Positions 60,560 to 64,000 of a stretch of 64,000 bases of DNA are shown here, piece after piece. The stretch comes from Sipunculus nudus (taxonomy: Eukaryota; Annelida; Sipuncula; Golfingiida; Sipunculidae). Made by a program: the position numbers and the translations under genes. The notes under the pieces were generated by a model, which did no database searches, was not told the DNA's origin, and was given only the letters and a program-made list of their open reading frames with translations. Location: positions 4,439,676-4,503,675 of the forward strand of contig CM049311.1 in NCBI GenBank assembly GCA_026874595.1, written 5' to 3'. How positions within the stretch are numbered: the stretch's first letter is position 1; each line of letters opens with the position of its first letter.

Positions 60560-62460
60560 TCTACTGCATACATATACAGTTAACAGTTAATATCATGCTC
60601 ATAATACTGCTTCACTTCTTATCTTAAAAGATAAGATACAAATAAACATCAAGAAAACTATAAAATATCACAGCAAATAAATGGAAGTAGTCATGGCTAA
60701 GATTTGGATTGCTTTATATAGTCTGTAAATGGAAGACTACATGCAGGTGCTGAAATGTGTGAATAAAAACAACTGCCATCGATATATCATGTCTGGACTG
60801 GTGAATTACAATCAGCTGAAATCTGGTGATAAACATATTGTATGATAATTTTATTCGTTTGATCATTAAAAATATCTATATGGAAAAAATGGCACTCTTC
60901 ATTTTTTTAAATATTGATATATATTTCTCTTTATTTTCTCCATGACTCTACAGCTTCCATTTATATCTTAAAATAAATTCACTAAAACATTCAGCATTTC
61001 AAAGAACAAGAACTGAGAGAGTTGCCCTTCTTGGGATTTAGTGTAATGGGGCGACCTCTGGTGACACAGATTAGAATTAAGTTTGAGAACCAAGTTCTCC
61101 CAATATGTAACAATGCATAATATCAATATTTAATATGATATGTAAAGAGTGTTTTAAGTTCATATAAATATCTTTTATCACAGACATTCACATTATAATA
61201 AGTACAAAGTATGTACCGATCACTCTGGTGTACAAAAAGCCACGTATAAATAGAACCATAAAGTCCTTAACTGTCAGATTGGTCTAAATTGAGGAATTGC
61301 CAGTTAAAGTAGAAATTACAATAAGCAGCATCTAGCTGGACTTTGTCAAATGAGAAATCAAAACCCTACCTTTATAAACTTGCTTGTCCTGTTATAAACC
61401 TGATAACCATCTCTGCAATGTCAGCAGTCACCCCATATCATATTTTTCATTCTGATTATATTTTCAATTTTATCATTAAAATCTATCATATGTTCTGTAT
61501 AAGTTATAAGCAAAGTCCACTGGCAGATACATTTATCCAGAAAATAAACTGTTATGGAAGGACTTTCCAGGATTCAAGAAAACTGAAATTTTCCTGTGCC
61601 AGATTCTAAAACTCCCATACACATTGGCTTGGTCAGTTTTAAAGTAGTAAATCATATTCACAATGTTTGTGAGAAGTAACCTAATTTGTTAATATAAATG
61701 TTGATTGTTCAATGTGATCTGAATTCAAACAGGTAATATGAACATTAAGCTAGAGGCAGGTCTTTGTATCATAAGTTTTTTTTATCCTCATGAATTCAAG
61801 CTGTATTTTTCTAGAAAAAAAATTCATGTTACTTGTAGAAAACTAGATTAAATTTTAATTATTGCAACAGATGTTTTAATTCATTTTATTTTCATGTCCA
61901 AAGAAAATGAATAAAATGGGAAGACAAACATTTTGATAACATCAAAATTAAATGTTTTTTTTTCATGATATGGAATAAATAAAATATGAAATGAAGAATC
62001 AGATATCTCTGAATAATTAAAACAAGGGTTAAATAAAGCATGACAACAAACACGTGTGAGATAATCACAGACACACAGCCGGAGCACATGATACATGATA
62101 TACCTAAAATCAACACATTTTATAACGTACCGCACATATATGTTCTTCTTGTGTATGAAGGCAGAGTGCCTACGGTACTTGATAAGGTGTCTGTGTTGGG
62201 AATCTAGATCACACCTATTGAATTAAAATAGTAAACCTATTTCAGATTGTTTGACCAGGGCACTGTCTGAGTCTGTGCTGTGGTACTTGCAGCTTGATGC
62301 AGGTTTAGTTTCCTATTTTAACACAAGGTGGCACAGCAAGGTATATAAACAAACAGGATTCATGAACTGACAGGAAGGACAGGTATTTCACTGACCATCT
62401 GATCATGTTGAATGCCTATGGAGATTATTTATGAAAGCTGTCTATCAGAGGGGATGATTA
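60026..62460. other. No supported gene; (TA)n microsatellite
   Basis: A TA run occupies about 60484-60556. The remaining frames are short and have no domains. The 3' UTR of the minus-strand gene beginning at 62465 probably extends into the top of this stretch, but no AATAAA was found close by. Confidence 0.5.
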
Positions 62461-62462
62461 TG

Positions 62463-62604
62463 CTATGCCTTGATTGCAGCCTGTTCTTGGAGCTGAGACA
62501 GCAGACCCTGCAACGGTGTCGCAGGACGCCAGCCTTCCAAAGCTCTGACATCATCAACCTCAGCGTAATAACGTCTCCTCCTCTCCTTTGAGTTGTAACT
62601 TTCT
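62463..62604 (-). CDS. Unrecognised protein, last coding exon
   Basis: On the minus strand an acceptor (TTATTGCAG) is followed by 142 nt that read, after one codon-completing base, ESYNSKERRRRYYAEVDDV, then RALEGWRPATPLQGLLSQL, then QEQAAIKA and a TAG stop. The composition is clearly protein-like, and the phase matches the upstream exon at 63160-63228 (2+1, making Arg). The end is charged then helical. I do not recognise the family, and the 5' exons lie beyond the window or were not found. The longer frame on the same strand at 62429-62626 is a shadow in a different phase. Confidence 0.6.
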
Positions 62605-63159
62605 CTGCAATAACAATACCAAGCATTATGTCAGACTGTACATGGCAAGATCATACATTCAGTCTCAGCTGCACTTTCTGATTATAAATTCCATTATAGA
62701 ATGCCTTTTTGGTAAAATCAATATAAGTATAACAAAAGCCTAAAAATGACGGTTAATGTATAAAGGCTTGCTTAAAAGTAAGTTTTCTTTTGTATACATA
62801 GCAGAGGGATGTGAAATTAAATGAATGTCAGAGGGAAGTAGATTCAGACAGATAGAGTTGAAAATCTTTCAGCAGAAGATTTTATTCTTTCCGATAACTA
62901 CTGTTTGAAATATGTTTTATAATACACAGGGAGAGTAATGTGACAATAGTTCAGACAATCTGTTCTTTATTCTATAAGACTTTGCAAACCAGTCCCCCTG
63001 GGGCAAAGACACTGTAAGTATGGTGGCATTAGTAGGGTGAACATTTTTAAGCCATAATATATAAAAAAAAATATTGTCTTCATAGTGCAGGGTTTCGCTA
63101 GATATGGTCTTCTCATCTTAGGGGCATGTATCAAGTTCAAACAGTACCAGAGAACTTAC
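62605..63159 (-). other. Intron between the two exons of the unrecognised gene
   Basis: The minus-strand GTAAGT donor and TTGCAG acceptor are both good matches to consensus. The 555-bp intron has no recognised content. Confidence 0.6.
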
Positions 63160-63228
63160 CTTTGTGAAAATGGTATGTCAGGATACAGAAGTGGAACAAA
63201 AGTGTCTGGCTTCTTATTTGCGCTGCCT
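63160..63228 (-). CDS. Unrecognised protein, penultimate coding exon
   Basis: A 69-nt exon on the minus strand with acceptor TTTACAG and donor CAAAG then GTAAGTT. It encodes GSANKKPDTFVPLLYPDIP, then FSQ and a split Arg codon, and is open only in the frame that matches the last exon. The preceding exon should end with two codon bases and was not found between 63229 and 64000. A segment near 63892 on the minus strand (STPDGADEQVVNN) is open but its phase does not fit. Confidence 0.6.
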
Positions 63229-64000
63229 CTGTAAATGAAAAACGTCAGAAATATTAAACTAGACAATTGAAGACTTGATCATGAATACTATGACAAAAAC
63301 CTGTTGTGGAATCTCATTTTTTAAAAGTAGAGTGACATCATTTGTAAGAGCAGTATAGATGGAATCTTGCCAAAACATATCTGCATTTATATCTATCATG
63401 TAACTGCCTAGAAATTATTTAAACAGTATGGTAACCATAACAAAAATAAATTACAAAATGCTTATATTTGAATGTACTGAGCCTGATTGAGGGAGCATGT
63501 CACAGTGTACATAAATCTGGTGTAATGGTTGAGTGATATGAATGTATATGTGGAAGGTAAACAAGGTTCCTTGCAAAATATTTCAATAAAACTCAGGTTG
63601 ACTGAACCACCAATTAGTTGAATATACACAAAAAACAGCACATCAAATTTGAATGTCTTAATTTAGCTTTCATATGGTTAAAAGTTATGAAATTATGCTG
63701 AATATAAAATATTAGTGAATGAAGGTTTAACTTTGGAATATGTTCTGCTCATATTGTACCTCTTATACTGATGAATATATGAAAGGTTCACAAGTATGAA
63801 GTAGCTTAAAATTTGTAATAAAACCACAAAAGTTACAGGGTATTTTAGAATAAATTATATATATTTACAGTAGGTTATTCACCACTTGCTCATCAGCACC
63901 ATCTGGTGTTGATGCTGGAAACAGTGCTTCTATTTCTTGTCAGACAAACCCATTTTAATCTCTCTAATCTAGTAAGTAATAAATTATCTTTTGTCCAATA
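63229..64000. other. Intronic or upstream sequence of the unrecognised gene
   Basis: No further exon could be placed with matching phase. The window ends inside this presumed intron or 5' flank. Confidence 0.4.

Overview
The window is nuclear DNA of an invertebrate animal, most likely a mollusc and probably a bivalve. The evidence is AT-rich intergenic DNA, short GT-AG exons, dense (AT)n microsatellites, tRNA-derived SINEs, a Helentron, and an AGGTCA-bearing repeat of the kind common in bivalve genomes. The species call is inference. There are no operons, prokaryotic genes or CRISPR arrays.

Four host genes can be supported. (1) COX17, the mitochondrial copper chaperone, is on the minus strand with two coding exons (25233-25130 and 24080-23996) that join into a complete 62-residue twin-CX9C protein. 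(2) A serine beta-lactamase-like protein is on the plus strand with five coding exons (40864-45404, 570 residues). It has intact SxxK, YxN and HxG motifs, a signal peptide and a GPI-like tail. (3) A single-exon NHL/TRIM-type beta-propeller protein (55202-56842, 546 residues) has a disordered N-terminus and ends in a farnesylation-type CaaX box. (4) The 3' end of an unrecognised minus-strand gene is represented by two exons at 63228-63160 and 62604-62463. These genes have no evident shared pathway.

The rest is repeats and mobile-element debris. At 0-10 kb there is an orphan CRE/TATA promoter, a MITE, LINE relics and local duplications. At 9.5-21 kb a large dispersed element family (three loci) surrounds a 2.15-kb satellite with a 32-bp unit, a transposon-like region with subterminal-motif arrays, SINEs and a 111-bp palindrome. 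At 25-28.4 kb lie a hAT-like MITE and a pogo-like remnant with a psq helix-turn-helix. At 32.4-33.9 kb there is a higher-order minisatellite. At 34-37.3 kb there are a pogo-like terminus, a second hAT-like MITE and a SINE. At 43.9-44.4 and 46.7-47.6 kb there are AGGTCA repeats. At 48.1-51.5 kb lies a decayed Helentron (PIF1-type helicase plus AP-endonuclease-like domain), itself split by a 697-bp insertion with a clean target-site duplication. At 58.4-60.0 kb there is a diverged duplication interrupted by another retroposon.

The items most worth a second look are the lipidated-tail propeller protein, the Helentron and its insertion, the tandem amplification of the COX17 terminal codons, the intronic fold-back in the beta-lactamase-like gene, and the long palindrome at 19.0 kb.
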